A DNA stretch of 64,000 bases from Cornus controversa (Eukaryota; Streptophyta; Magnoliopsida; Cornales; Cornaceae), in assembly GCA_026545225.1 (NCBI GenBank), contig CM048845.1:103908033-103972032 (forward strand), read 5' to 3'. Both the position numbers and the translations under genes were made by a program. The notes beneath the pieces were generated by a model. The model was not told where the DNA came from and ran no database searches. It saw only the letters and a program-made list of their open reading frames with translations. This document shows positions 36,581-50,000 of the stretch, piece after piece; the first letter of the stretch is position 1; each line of letters opens with the position of its first letter.

Positions 36581-38068
36581 CTGATAATATAATGTGGAAA
36601 CTTAAGAGTCATGCATGCACCAAATTTCACGTCCCAATAGATGGACTTCTAATTCTTATATAGTGTCTCTTTATTTATTGCAATGCGATATATGTAATCT
36701 TTTCCTATTTTAATTTTGTAATAGAAATATAGGCAATGGGATTTGGTCTCACTTTCCATGAAATTTCTTTCTCCACATAGATATAAACTTCTAAGTATAT
36801 AGATATAACACCGTACTTACAGATATAGACTTATATTATTATGCTGAAAATATAGTCATGCACAAATCTTACATTCCAATGGGACTAGTGTTTCAGACTT
36901 GTACTATCTGAATTCTCATTCTTATCTCTTTATATATACTCTATTGCAATGGGCATGTAGTAGTAAATAGATAGACAATGAGACTAGAACCCTCGCTTGA
37001 ATTAGAAATAATTTAGATTCAATGGAATTTCTTTTCCACGTATATGTGTGTGTGTGTGTGTGCGCTTGCGTGTGTGTTCGTAATGTTATAAATGGATATT
37101 GGATTTTGAGAATTTTTATCATAAGGCTCGGGAGTACTGAGACCACCATAAAGTGAACTAGCTAGCACCTACAATAATGTAATGTAATGTGGCCAGAATT
37201 GATGTTTAAACAGGCATAACTGAACATGATGAGCAATGCACATCCAGATACCTAAACCTCTTTGGATATTTAACTCTGCAGAGTCGGAGAAAGGGATTTA
37301 ATATAGAACCATGGGGAGTCTCCAGAATATTGTTGAGCTTGAGCAATAATTAAATAGGCATGAACAGTGGCGTTAGAATTTACATAAAACCTAAAAACCA
37401 TACATTCAGGACTTGCTGCATATGATAATTCATTACTCTAAAAAGAGCCAGTTTACTACAGAAGTGGAACAAAACACTCACATTCAAAACCTCAAAAGTT
37501 AAATAAATAAGCAAAAATGACTCCAAGCACTAGACAGTTTTGTAACAGTTTCTCTTCTCATGAAACCCAAAATGGAAAAACCAAAAACAGATATTAATTT
37601 GATGATTCTCCAGCAATTCCAATATGCAAATCTCTGTTGTCAAATATCATTTCCTCATAAAGTACCATGCAACAGACTTCTATGGTTCAAATAATGTCTT
37701 GCTCAAGTGAACCTAATTTGAGAGTAAGATCTATCTGCACCATCATTGTATCACAACCACTATATTTCATCACTAATGAATAGTAATGATTAGAGAAAAA
37801 AACTTCAACATCTCAAGCTGCGAATATCCAAATACAGCCCAACCTACTAGTAGTTGAGAACAATATATGCATACGAACTGAAAGAGCTGGTATACTTCCC
37901 ATGACGCTCTCTGGTTTTTAGACAAATCAAACTTTCTTCGGAAGTTTCCTTTTCCCTTTCTTCCGCTCCAATGCAATCGAAATTCACAAAAGAACACACA
38001 TCAAAACATGGCACATCTAACAAACTCTATTCATGACCTGGGAACCCCACGGGTGGCTTTTGTCTAGA
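36581..38068. other. Spacer between the GH1 pseudogene 5' end and the AIP1 3' end
   Basis: AT-rich with a (GT)n run near 37045-37062. The part nearest 38068 is presumably AIP1 3' UTR. No separate gene is supported. Confidence 0.5.
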
Positions 38069-41000
38069 TTATTGTGGGGTTAACGTCCATACACGCACAC
38101 AGGCATCCTCACCAGAACTCACCACACTGTACTCGTCAGTGAAAGCTAAACCATAAACCCCACCCAAATGAGCTCCCTTGATGGTTATACGGCTTGATGC
38201 TGGCTTGCCAATTTCATATATAATAACACACGTGTCAAGTGATCCAGTAGCAACCATATTGCTGCTGGGAGACCAGGCCAAGCAGTTTATTCGAGCAGTG
38301 TGATATAACATGTTCTTAAGCTTCACCTGCAAGAGAAATTGTCAAATGTGTTACCAACTGTGATATAATGACTAGGTAAGGAGAAACAAAAATGAAGATG
38401 TCCTCTGTTATTTAAGTAGAAGAAACATGAGCTGGCACTGTCACTCCAAGTGACATTATTTGACTGCAAATCATTACAATCAGGATTCAGGACCCTTATC
38501 AGAGAATCTCAGATGATACTAAATCTGCCTCTTCACTAACCAGTTCCTAGGATTAACTGCGTGTAGGAACCCCAGAGCAGGTTGTGAGACCACAGTTCAA
38601 ATAAAACATAACTTGTCCTCTTTTGGTAGAAAATGAACAACTTGTATTCCCCTTTACGCAATTATGAAAAAAAGAAAAAAAAGAGAATAAACGTTTGATA
38701 TTTGTGTGAATGATGCCCAACAATATGAATAAGTAATGGTTTACCCATGTTTAATTGTCATTCTTAGGTTTAACCAATCAAGAAAACTCAACATCCACCT
38801 TCACTTGAACCCATGTTCATACTTAAAATAATAATAATAAAAAGAGGAGAGAGAAAAACATGTGACTAGAATTGAGATAACACAATTTTCCACCTCAGTT
38901 CAATATTTAAAACAATATATATATATATTAAAATTTCTGCCACTATCTCAAACCTTAAAATATCAAAACTTGAATTTTCTTCAAAAACACTTAAATTTAG
39001 AAGTATCCAAAAGAAATTCCAAACTTCCTTTAACTTTACAGAAGATGCAAAATCGATGCAAAATCAAAACAAAATATCTTCCTCACGCAGATGCAAGACT
39101 TACCAAGTAATTTAAAAGAATTGGAGCTGATCATTTTCATAGCACAGTAATTAAAAGTTCTAAAATAAATCTTATTAACTGACAATAACTATCCAATCTC
39201 ATTCTTTCTATGCAATTTAATCATAAACGCTGCTAAACAGTCGAAAAAGATATCCAACTAAGGCAATAAAACATCTTAAAGTCACCTGAGTAACAATCAT
39301 CATGGGAAGATATTTTAGTTAGAACCTAAATATATAATGATGGTACCGATCAAAATGAAGTGGCTATTATTGTTGCATAAGCCAAAGAACAGCTCTTGTT
39401 CATTGCAACCAGGTGCAAATGTACTCAACACATCTCTAGAAATCATCTATTTGACTTGCCAACATAAAACATGAGCAATACTGTATTTCAATTTGCTTTC
39501 ATTACCAGAAAAGGCTTGGTTGCTGTTAGAAAAAATGACTCAGCAAATAGGAAAGCCAAAATAGCAGGATTAACACTAACTTTTCACAATCATATTTTCT
39601 TACCTACTTGTTATATATATATATATATATAGCACTGCTACATTTTGAATCATGCCCTCCCTATTACGAGCCTTTGCCAAAACAATGCATGCTTGCTTTT
39701 TATTAGAAACAATCTTTAACATTGCTATACTTAGAGAGCTAAATGATGTACCAAAAAGTTGAGATAGGACCAAAGTACCTCTCGTGAGACACGATCCCAG
39801 ACAACAGCTTCTCGATTGACATCTCCAGAAGCAAACATGGAATCATCTGGAGAGTAATGTATGACAGTAATAGCACCCCGATGCTTTTCGAGGATTGTCT
39901 CTTCTGTAAGTGTATCACCCTTGATAGAATAAATGTGTAGTTTACCATCCTGGCCACCCACGATGGCTTCACTTCCATCAGATGCAATTGTGCAGGCTGC
40001 CACAGCAAACCCAAGGTTAATTGTTGAGAGTACCTTCGTACCACGAAGGAGGACAACTCCTGAATCAATTGAAACCAAGGCCAGTTCAGAAGAATGAAGG
40101 GCTAGACTCAAGTCCTTTGGTTGGCTGCCAATGTCAATGGGATCTGCATCCCCACATTGATCTCCATGTAGAGAACTCCTCCAAATCTGTGTTATACAAA
40201 AGGGAAGATGATAATCAGAAGTAGTATACAACTTCCTTGGATCAGTAATTTATGTTTATCTTGAGTTTAATTAATTAAGAATCTCATAAGGTTACAAGTA
40301 TCTTCCACCAAGGGGGGAAAAAGAAAAATAAGAAGGGAACAGAAAAAGAAAGGAAAGACATTTTGTAGTAGTCGTCCAGCGAAGAACCTTCGCAATAACT
40401 CTTCTTATAAATTAACAACTGGTATCAAGATCAAGGTTCAACTGGGTGCAATGAATTCCTGTTGGTCAAGGTTCAATTAGGCATAACTGAACTGAACTCT
40501 CTCTCTCTCATTGTTTGATATGTTTTACATGACCAAAATCTATAATATATTCTAGTTTGTATTATTTTGATGTTTGGCTTTTCAGGAATTTTATGCCAAG
40601 AATAGAGATGTAATAATATCCACAGAGAATTTTGAGTCAGTCATTAATTCTTGAAAGTGCCGGCCAGTTTGTGAATCATCAATTACTCACTGGAAGACAA
40701 TTAAACATTTTACAAAACATCATCCTCCCATAAAGTTCCTTTTCATTTTATGGAAACATAGATTTATCTTTTATCATCTGCCATCAAAACTATGCAACTT
40801 TTGGACAAAAACACTATTGCCATCATGATATGATTTAAAACTAAAGAATTCATGTGTTAAAATCACTATTTTTTGTAAAGAGACAAAAATGTCCCAGAAT
40901 AATAAGACCAATTATCATCTGTAAGTTAAAAAATCCACCACATAAAGTTGGGAACATCATCCATTGAATCGAAGTAAAAAATGGCAAGTGAAATTGTGCG

Positions 41001-44000
41001 CAGATTTAATGATTATTATAGATTCATAACTTCATGGTTCCAACCTAAGTTGCATGCAAGCTATAGCAGCCATCCAGAAATACTCTAAGAGTAATAGTGA
41101 GTCTGCTCTATAGAAATCGTATTTCATTTATTATAAATGCTGATGATAGACACAGGAAAAAAAAAATGTTTAATGAGAATAACAAGTTATGCATGCATCA
41201 ATATGTCCTTGAAATTTTATATATCAGTTCATATTTGCACTTAGTGACCATCTGCAGAATATAACATAATTTAATGCAAAACCATGATGCATAACGCTTA
41301 CACCGAATAAATAGGATACCAAGAAAAGAATCCAAGACAACTTCTTCTCAGTTTCCTCTCAAGGATGAAAACAAAAAATAATAGGAAAAAAGTGATAAAT
41401 CATTCCACATACTAATTGAGGGATATAAGCGTGCATCTATGAAACAATTACTCACCTTATTGTCAAATCCAGATGTAACAATCTCTTCTTCAACAACTGC
41501 CAAACATTTGATTTGAGAATTCACATTCCTTTCTAATTTACCACTATATCCAATGCCTTGAACCCATTTAACTATTAGACCATCATAGCTGCTGGATAAT
41601 ATAACTTTCTGGTTGGTTTTGAGCACTGCTAACGAAGTAACATTCTTCATGTGTCCAGATAACAATAAAGGGGTTTTATCAAGATCACTTGCTGAGAATA
41701 AACTAATTGTGCCACCAAGAGAAACAGTGACTAGATAATCATTCTGCCAGAGACACCCAACTAGCATGCCATCAACTCCACCAGAGCCGGGACAAGTTAG
41801 TGTCTTCTTCACCTTTCCATTACCATCCTCAGAGATATCCCATACTTTTGCAGACTTGTCAGCAGACACAGTTAACACCTACAATTGATGAATCACTACT
41901 TACTATTGGTCCATCATGAGTTAAGAAAATGTTGGCAAGAGAAAGGGGAGCGAGGTGAAAGGAGATAATGCATTTGATACAGATAACACAAATATAATTT
42001 TCAGTTAATGTAAGATTTTATTGTAAAATATATAAGTTACCAAGTTAGTTGTATGCCCACTTAAAAACAAATGTAATTATTCAGTGCTGGTCCCACCTAT
42101 GTGGGGGTGCTGAGAGAGAAACTGGAAAGGAACCTAACATTTGATATTATTTTGCAAAAAGCAGCTGCTTTCAGTCTTCAACCCGTGTACTCACACTCAA
42201 CAGTCTAATCTTTTACCATTGCACCAAGCAATGATCCCTCTTATCTATAATTCTGAAAGTAAACATGGAAAGAAGCATGGAGAAATGGGTAACTGCTAAG
42301 CAAAAGAAAATGAAAAACATTATTTATGTCCTATCTGGTTCAAACTCTTGTTTATAAGAAATGAAGCAAGAGGTAACTCAATTAATCTGGTCCGCCCCTG
42401 TTTATCTCTTCATGTATGTTGGTCACAATCTTACTAATCATGGAACCAAGAAACTTGTACCAAACAATGATCTTGTGTGAAATAATTTAATAAATCTCAC
42501 AGTTATCACAAGCCATTGTGATGCTATTTTTTTAATCTTTCCAAACACTTCCACGAAATTTGGTGAAACCATCTTTTAATAAAATTCCACAATGATCTGC
42601 ACATAACAGAGGATCAAAATTTTCACTAAATGAAATCTGCACTTTCAGAAAGGCAAACTTTGAATAGAAAATCAACTTGAAGCAAGGTTACCTGTTTACT
42701 ATCAGGGCTCCAGCTAACAGCATAAATGCTGCCCTTATGGCCATCCTCTGCAGACAGCTCTCCAATTTTCTCTCCAGTTTTCCCATCATACAGTATACCC
42801 TTCTTATCAGAACTCACAGTGATGAATTTGCTGCCATCTGGAGAAAACCTTGCACAATTGACAAAATTTGAATGATCCCTGCAGAATAATAAAGTGAAAA
42901 TTTTAACGCCAAAGAATAAAATTCTGTTCCATTTCCATCAAAACAGCAGAACATTTTTGTTTCCTGGACATTTTTCACTTTCCCATGCTCCTGAAACAAA
43001 ATCATTGTTGAACATAGAAAATCATGTTTTTTACTGAAATTATGTCATTTCCTTCAAATTCCACTGAGACAACTTTGTTTTGACCAAAGTACATGCCTGT
43101 ATTGAAACAACAGTCCAAGATTCCAAACAAATCTACTGCTTTACAATTTATATTTTCAAAAATAATTTTTTAAATGATTCAAAGCAAGAAAACTTGGAAA
43201 AAATGCCTAGGAATTCACTAATAAGAAAAGACGAAAACAAGAAGAACAAGAAGAAAAAAAGAAGTAAAAGAAGAGGCCGGAATAGTTTGTCAAATTGTTG
43301 TTTGCCTTGGTTAATTGAAGATCACAACTCATAGGTCAGTACCTGGAGCACCAACAAGGTAGCATGTTTACCATCTTCTTCTCCATATTGTTGTATCTGA
43401 TTTGCTGTTTGCCCTTGTTCCTATCCTATCTCTTTCTTTTGGGTTCAACCAGGACTCTCTTTTAATTTTGCTAATGGTATTCAATAATACTCGAATGAGA
43501 AGACTTTTTTGTGCCAACTCAAATCACCAATTGTTGCCCAAAGCATTCCCATAATGTTTTGTGTAATACTTCATTATGCCATCAATTTTAGAAATTTATC
43601 TAATAAAGAAAAATTGTTTACTACTTTGTAGGGAACTTCTATCTTGTTCATGAACTATCATGATTCGCATTAATGTATTCGTTTAGTTCTAAACTAGTGT
43701 CTCTTACTGCAGACGGTAAGACTTAAACACAAGTAACTAATTACTTGGTTGCTCTTCACATACAAATTATTTAGTTTTATGCTTTCAAGCATTTCCAAGA
43801 ATTTCAACTTTAAAGAATTTTGCAGTTCCAAACAATTTTTCTATTTCAAGCTCACCAAAACTTCAGACTGAAACAAAATTCAGTTCCTTGTTGAAAGCAG
43901 TAACTTGGGAAATGAAAAGCATCCTTAGTTTTACAACCCTTGCACTGCGTGCAATTTGAATAATCCATGATTTAGTCACTCTAATAATGTATTTATTAAA

Positions 44001-47000
44001 GAAAACATAAAATCTGTTCACACTCTTATGCATATACAATGAGAGGTCCCTCAAAGTTGTAAAGGATAGAATGAGAGGTCCCTCAAAGTTGTAAAGGTTA
44101 TTTATAGGCCTGTAAAACAAGTCAAGCTCCTTGACCTTGCCTCAAACTTTAATCACTAAAAGATCGTCCAAGTTATATTTCTAAATGATCCAAGAATGAG
44201 CTTAAGTTTTGAGCTCGCTAGTTGAGTTCAACTAGGCACATGACCCAACCATCTCAACTAATTTTCTATCATTTAATATGCATCATCTAAAGGGTATATA
44301 CAACCATGTAACTCCTTCAATTTGAAAACTCTCCGCCCAAAGATAATGACTAAGAAAAGCTAAGATGCCTAACTTTTCTTCTCTTGTTCTTCTTTTCTTC
44401 ATTTATTTATTAATTTGCACTTCAAAAGATTTTAAACCTCATGGCTGACCTTGTTAACCCTTTTGCCAAGCTAGAATTCTATTTATAGTCAACATGCCCA
44501 AACCCTTCCTTCTTCCAATCAAAACTTAGTTCACAAAACAGATATCAACCAACCCCTTTACTGTTCAGCGATACCTGCACAGGCCTATGACAGCTCAAGA
44601 ACCTCTGTACTTCCTAGCCTAATCATAACCCGAGGCCCTCCTCACCTATCTAGTACTCCTACATCAACTGCATTGTAAAGCAAGTGTAAGAATCTAGAAA
44701 GATCATATTCTTTTGTATAATTAGCATTATCTTGTCCACCATAGGTTACATTAGTGAATACCAAAAACATAATAGATTTACTGCGAATATAACCTACTAC
44801 AATAATCACTCATTCTTTTTAATTATCCGTTCGTATGCATATGCCTTTTATTCTCAAATTTTTTTATAATTCTCAATACATTGATTGAGAAAGGTTATTG
44901 CATTCAATTACATACAAGAAGAAAAATTATAAATCAGTTGTAGCATAATTTTCTTTATAATATTAGTTTTAGTATATTTACTGAGGAAAATATAATCCAA
45001 AAATGAGAAAAATGCAACCGAAATAAATAGAGATGAAAAATTGATATTAGAAAGAAAAGATATAGAGAAGAGAAAATGATAAGTTGCATGTAAAAAGAGA
45101 AGTGATAAAGAAACATCAATGTTAAGATATTAATTTTCCTACAGCAATTGTATCAAGTTTCTAAAAATTTAATTTTTGGAAAAAAAAAATTGGGTACTTT
45201 GATTCCACTTTGAGAAAGATATATCATTATTACCTTGAAGAAAGATTAACACAGAAAAAAAATGTACCAGTATAACTAAACAAAATAGAGAAATAAATTA
45301 ATAACTTACACAAGGAGTAGCTATAAAATTTGTCATTTAAAAAGTGACAACTAAAAATACTAGAATGATATCATTATTGTTATTGGCATTTTTGTAATCT
45401 TGGTATCATGAGAATTTAGTTTGCCCTTCTTTCTAGTGCTCCAAAGACTCACAGACGGAGATTATTAGCATATAATTTAAGATATTTTTTCGTGTAACAT
45501 CTAAAAACAAATGTCGGAAAAGAATAATTCATGTATCTTTATTAAACATAAGGGGACGTTAGTGTAATTACCCCTTTTTCTCTATTGAATTCATATAATC
45601 GATATTATACATGAGTGTATATATATGTAAATGTAGTAATAATATGTTTTAGTGAGGCCTACCATAATAATGAACTTACATTTTTGTTTCATAAGATTGG
45701 ACTTCAAAAGTAACGCTAAAATAGTTCAAGTTAAAATTTCTATGAATTTTAAAAAAAGACAAGTTATATTTATTTCCAAACTCATTATTTTTGGAGCCAA
45801 TAAATAAGTGTTTTGAAACCTACATGGGTGGCCCAGTGGATATGGGGTCTCCTGGGTTCGATTCTCACAAGGCGCAAAAACACCTAGGTTAAAATGATAT
45901 GTGTGGTTTCAAAGTGATTGCATATATCCGAGATTTACCTTGCAACCATAAGTCCAAAGGACAGGTGGTTGGAAGGGTTCCCCATTTCCAAAAATAATGC
46001 AACTGAAATTTTCTATGAATTTTAGGACCAAAAGTTGGGCCTATTTACAAATAACTATTTTTAAGAGTACCAAAAATAAAAAGGGGGACCATTGCTGTCC
46101 TGCCGCCCCCCGGCTTCCTCTCCCTCCACTCCTACTTGAGTATGACTACCATATCAACCAGAGGCGGATGCTGATCAGAGTGCAAATTCCTGAACTACTC
46201 CTTGAATAGACACAACATTATAAGATAAAGAGTTCAAAGACATATCATGTCAGACTGAAAATTCATGATAATAATTTCATTATAACAAACCTGTGAGATT
46301 GCTTGAATTTAAATGGTGGCCCTTCATAAAAATTTACTAAAAAGTCCTCCCCGCATGTGACAATGCGGAATGGTCTTGTTGGCTTAAATGCACAGCTTAG
46401 AACTCTCCTTGAATGGCCATCAAATTCTCCAACGTTGGTTCCTGAATCCCACCTATTCAAGACATTCTTATCAACTACAGACAATAACAGAGTATTAATT
46501 GACAAATAAAAAGCATGCCAACAGTAATACAAATCTATAAAACATAAGTAATCATGAAAACTACATTTCAAATAAAACATAAATATATAAAGAAGATGAT
46601 GAGAGAAAGTGAGACTATGCTGACTATTAATGAGAGTCTAAAATATTTTATGGATTGGAAAGTTAGAAATTGCATATAAAAATGTATCCTAATGTACAAA
46701 CTATTGATTGTAAGTGTGGTCTGGTTGGAAATTGAAATTACAATGAAAAATTCGAGAATATTTATATAATAATAATTATTAAATTATTTCGGGTGGACCC
46801 GAAAGTGGGTCCATCTGATTGGGCATGGCGAGTGGGGTCCAACCTGCTGCCCCAACCAACCCCCAGCAAGCCGCACGCGCCACCCCTGAACGCGAGTTTC
46901 GCGGCTTGCTGGGTTATCTTCTCCGTGCATCACGAGACCCAGAACACGTCCCCTGTTCGCTGCATGCGATTCCAGCGACTATCAGCCATTAATCCGGCCA

Positions 47001-50000
47001 CTAAATGCCATCTTTTCAACCCAAAACCCATACCAATCAACTCATTATCCTCTAATCTATCTATTAGAACAAGAATCTTTCAAATCCGTGGCCTAATATT
47101 GTCGTTCCCAAACAAACAATTTTCTGGAGTTTTTAATACATTCAACACCAATTTTTCATTCAAATCCACAATTTCAACCGCAAATCATACAACTACACAC
47201 GAAGACACTTCTTCCCAATACCAAAATCATCTAAACAAGCAATCAATAACATGCCCCAAATCAAACTTTCAGCCATTAGATACACCTATTGTTCCAAACA
47301 TATCTATATATATATATAGTATGTGTTCTTACGTGATTTTCAGTTGTTAAAAGTTTTGGGTCTAACCCATAGTTGTTAAAATCGCGATCCAACTCGTAAA
47401 ATCGTACAATTCTACGATCCAATTTCACCAAAATGATCTGAATCGCATAAAAATTGATGTTTGTGTAGAATCAAGTTAGAATCACTGGGATCGTGAGTGG
47501 AATCGTGGGATCGTACGATTCTATACAATCCCAGCGATTCTGTGATATGTGATGGTTTTGGACTGTTTTGTGTTTTGTTTCGAAGTATGTGGGCTGTGGA
47601 CCACTTTTAAATGAAGGCCCAGCAGACTTCAGCCCAAGAAAAGTTTTAAAAGCAAGAGAAAATAAGAAAATAAAGCAAAATAGAAGAAAACAAAGGAAGC
47701 CCTAGCCTGTTGCAAGACTCGCGATTGTCGTCCCTTTCGTGAAGTGTTCGAACAGCAGCTTCAGGCAATTGTCACGTGTCACTCCAAGTCTCCAACAGCT
47801 CCCGCAAGCCCCCTTCTCTCTATTCAGCCTCTTATTAACCCAAAGTTGCATCTTCCCCAGTCTCCAATTCTCTCTTTTCTCTCTTTTGATCTTTTGTTGG
47901 GCTGAAGTCTCTTTCTGTTCTCCGCTTCTCCATCTGTTCTCTTTTTTTTTCCTCCACTTCTCTCTCTGTTGTTTTTTTTTTTTTTCTCTGTTTATATTCC
48001 TCTGTTTTTCTTTTTTGATAAATAAATGAGGAAAATTTCATAACACTAGAATCTGGCCCACGAATTTTTAATTGGGAAAAATTGAACTAATTTTCTATGT
48101 TTTCTCTGCCAGTTAAAATTGTTTTAGGTGAATGGAACCAAATTTTCTATCATTCAGATTATTAACAACTACTGGTATGCTCTGTTTTGTGGGATTATTT
48201 GCAAATTTCATATTTAATTTGCCTTTTTCTTTTTAAGAACTATTGGTGCGCAATTACGGATCCAGAAATTGAACGCAAGACTTCTAAATCATGTATAGAA
48301 ACCTTATACTAAACCCGTGCAATTCTAAGAAAGTTGATCATAAGATCTAGAATTGCACTTTCAATGTTGGTTTTTCTTAGATTTTTGAAAGAGTTTTTTA
48401 ATAGATAGATAAGCAAGTGTCTTGCTCGATTACAAAACACGAAAAAAGAAAAAGCTAAGCGCTAGTTAATTCATTCGAATCTCTCCGGTCACTGATTTGA
48501 CACTCTTCCGAGTACTGCAGTGCCATGATCATTAGATCAAATTGGTATTTTTGTGTTTTGTCCTTATTGTTGCTATATTTTAGAGGTATTATTGTTTAAA
48601 AAGTTAGTTTGAATTATTTTTCTACTAGTTTGTAGAATCTTACGATTCACGATCCGATTCTACGATTCTACGGAACCTCCACCGATCTTACGTAGAATCC
48701 CGATTCTGACAACCTTGGTCTAACCTATATATAAATAATCTATTCATGTAAATATTAGTACCCAAATCATGTACACATGTCAGAGTTTGTTATACCACAT
48801 CTTATTAATCTAGTATGTATATGTATGTATGTATATATATATATATATATACATACATATATATATACATACACACATACATATATCATCATATATTCAT
48901 AACAGATCAGTCATTTAATCAGTCATGTTTAAATTCATTAAGAAAAAATAAAAAACAGAAAACTCTCTCCTGTCCACCTATCACACTTGTATAGTTAATA
49001 ATAAGTCAACATCTATTTGGAGAATTCACATACATATTTATTCAGATTTTACTATAGGCATGCCAATTATTGTAAAAAGAAAATTTTAAAACACTATTTA
49101 CATGTTCCTGGTAAAAATTTCATCTCCACCATTTATACAATCACCTCTACATATTTTGTATCTATAAACAACTAAAATATTTTTATATTTCTTAAACTCA
49201 CAAGATTAAATTCTACATATTACCAAGACATGAAAATTATTGTAAATTAGTATAATATCACTTACCTGGTAATGTCGCAAATTCTCTCTTCCTTCTCTAA
49301 TTTTCTCTCTCTTAAAGACGATAGACCGATTTGTATTTTATAACCCTAGAATTTTTGTAGATAACCCTAAAACAACAACAACAACAACAACCAATCATTT
49401 TTCCCAACTATTGGACGTCAGCTACATAAATCCTATATTTTCATTCCGCTCTATTTAAGGCCATAGCCTCAGTCAATCCACATGCTATCATATGATTCTT
49501 TACTAATGCTATTCAAGTTAACTTTGGTCTTCCTCTTCTCCTAGTATTACCCTCAATGTGGACTATGTCGCTTTTCCTAACGGGTGCACTTAAAGGTTTT
49601 CATTGCACATGTCCAAACCATCTTAACCGATTTTTTCTCATTTATCTCCAATTTGTGCTACTCCATTCATCTTTCGAATGTGATCATTTCTAATTCTAAC
49701 CTTTCCAGTCTTCCCACATATCTATCTCCACATTCGCATTTCTATCACTCACTTTATGCAAATATTGTTTCCTAATTGCCCAACATCCTATACCATAAAG
49801 TGTGGCTGGTTTATTAGTTGTTTGGTAGAACTTTCCTTTCAATCATAAAGGGGTACACCTATCACACCATACTAGATGCACTCCTCCATTTAACCCATTC
49901 TGCCTTGATTATATGATTAACGTCATCTCCAATTTCTCGCTCATTATAAATAATAGAGCCTAAATAGCAAAAATGTTAACTTTTTTTTGTACCTTCTATA

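Noticed and set aside
46793-47350. 185-residue frame in AIP1 intron 1
   Set aside because: It lies wholly in the left arm of the inverted repeat, its mirror copy is not open in the same way, and it resembles no protein.
47739-48041. T/C-rich and K/E-rich frames near 47.8-48.0 kb
   Set aside because: They lie inside the hAT-type element and come from low-complexity sequence.
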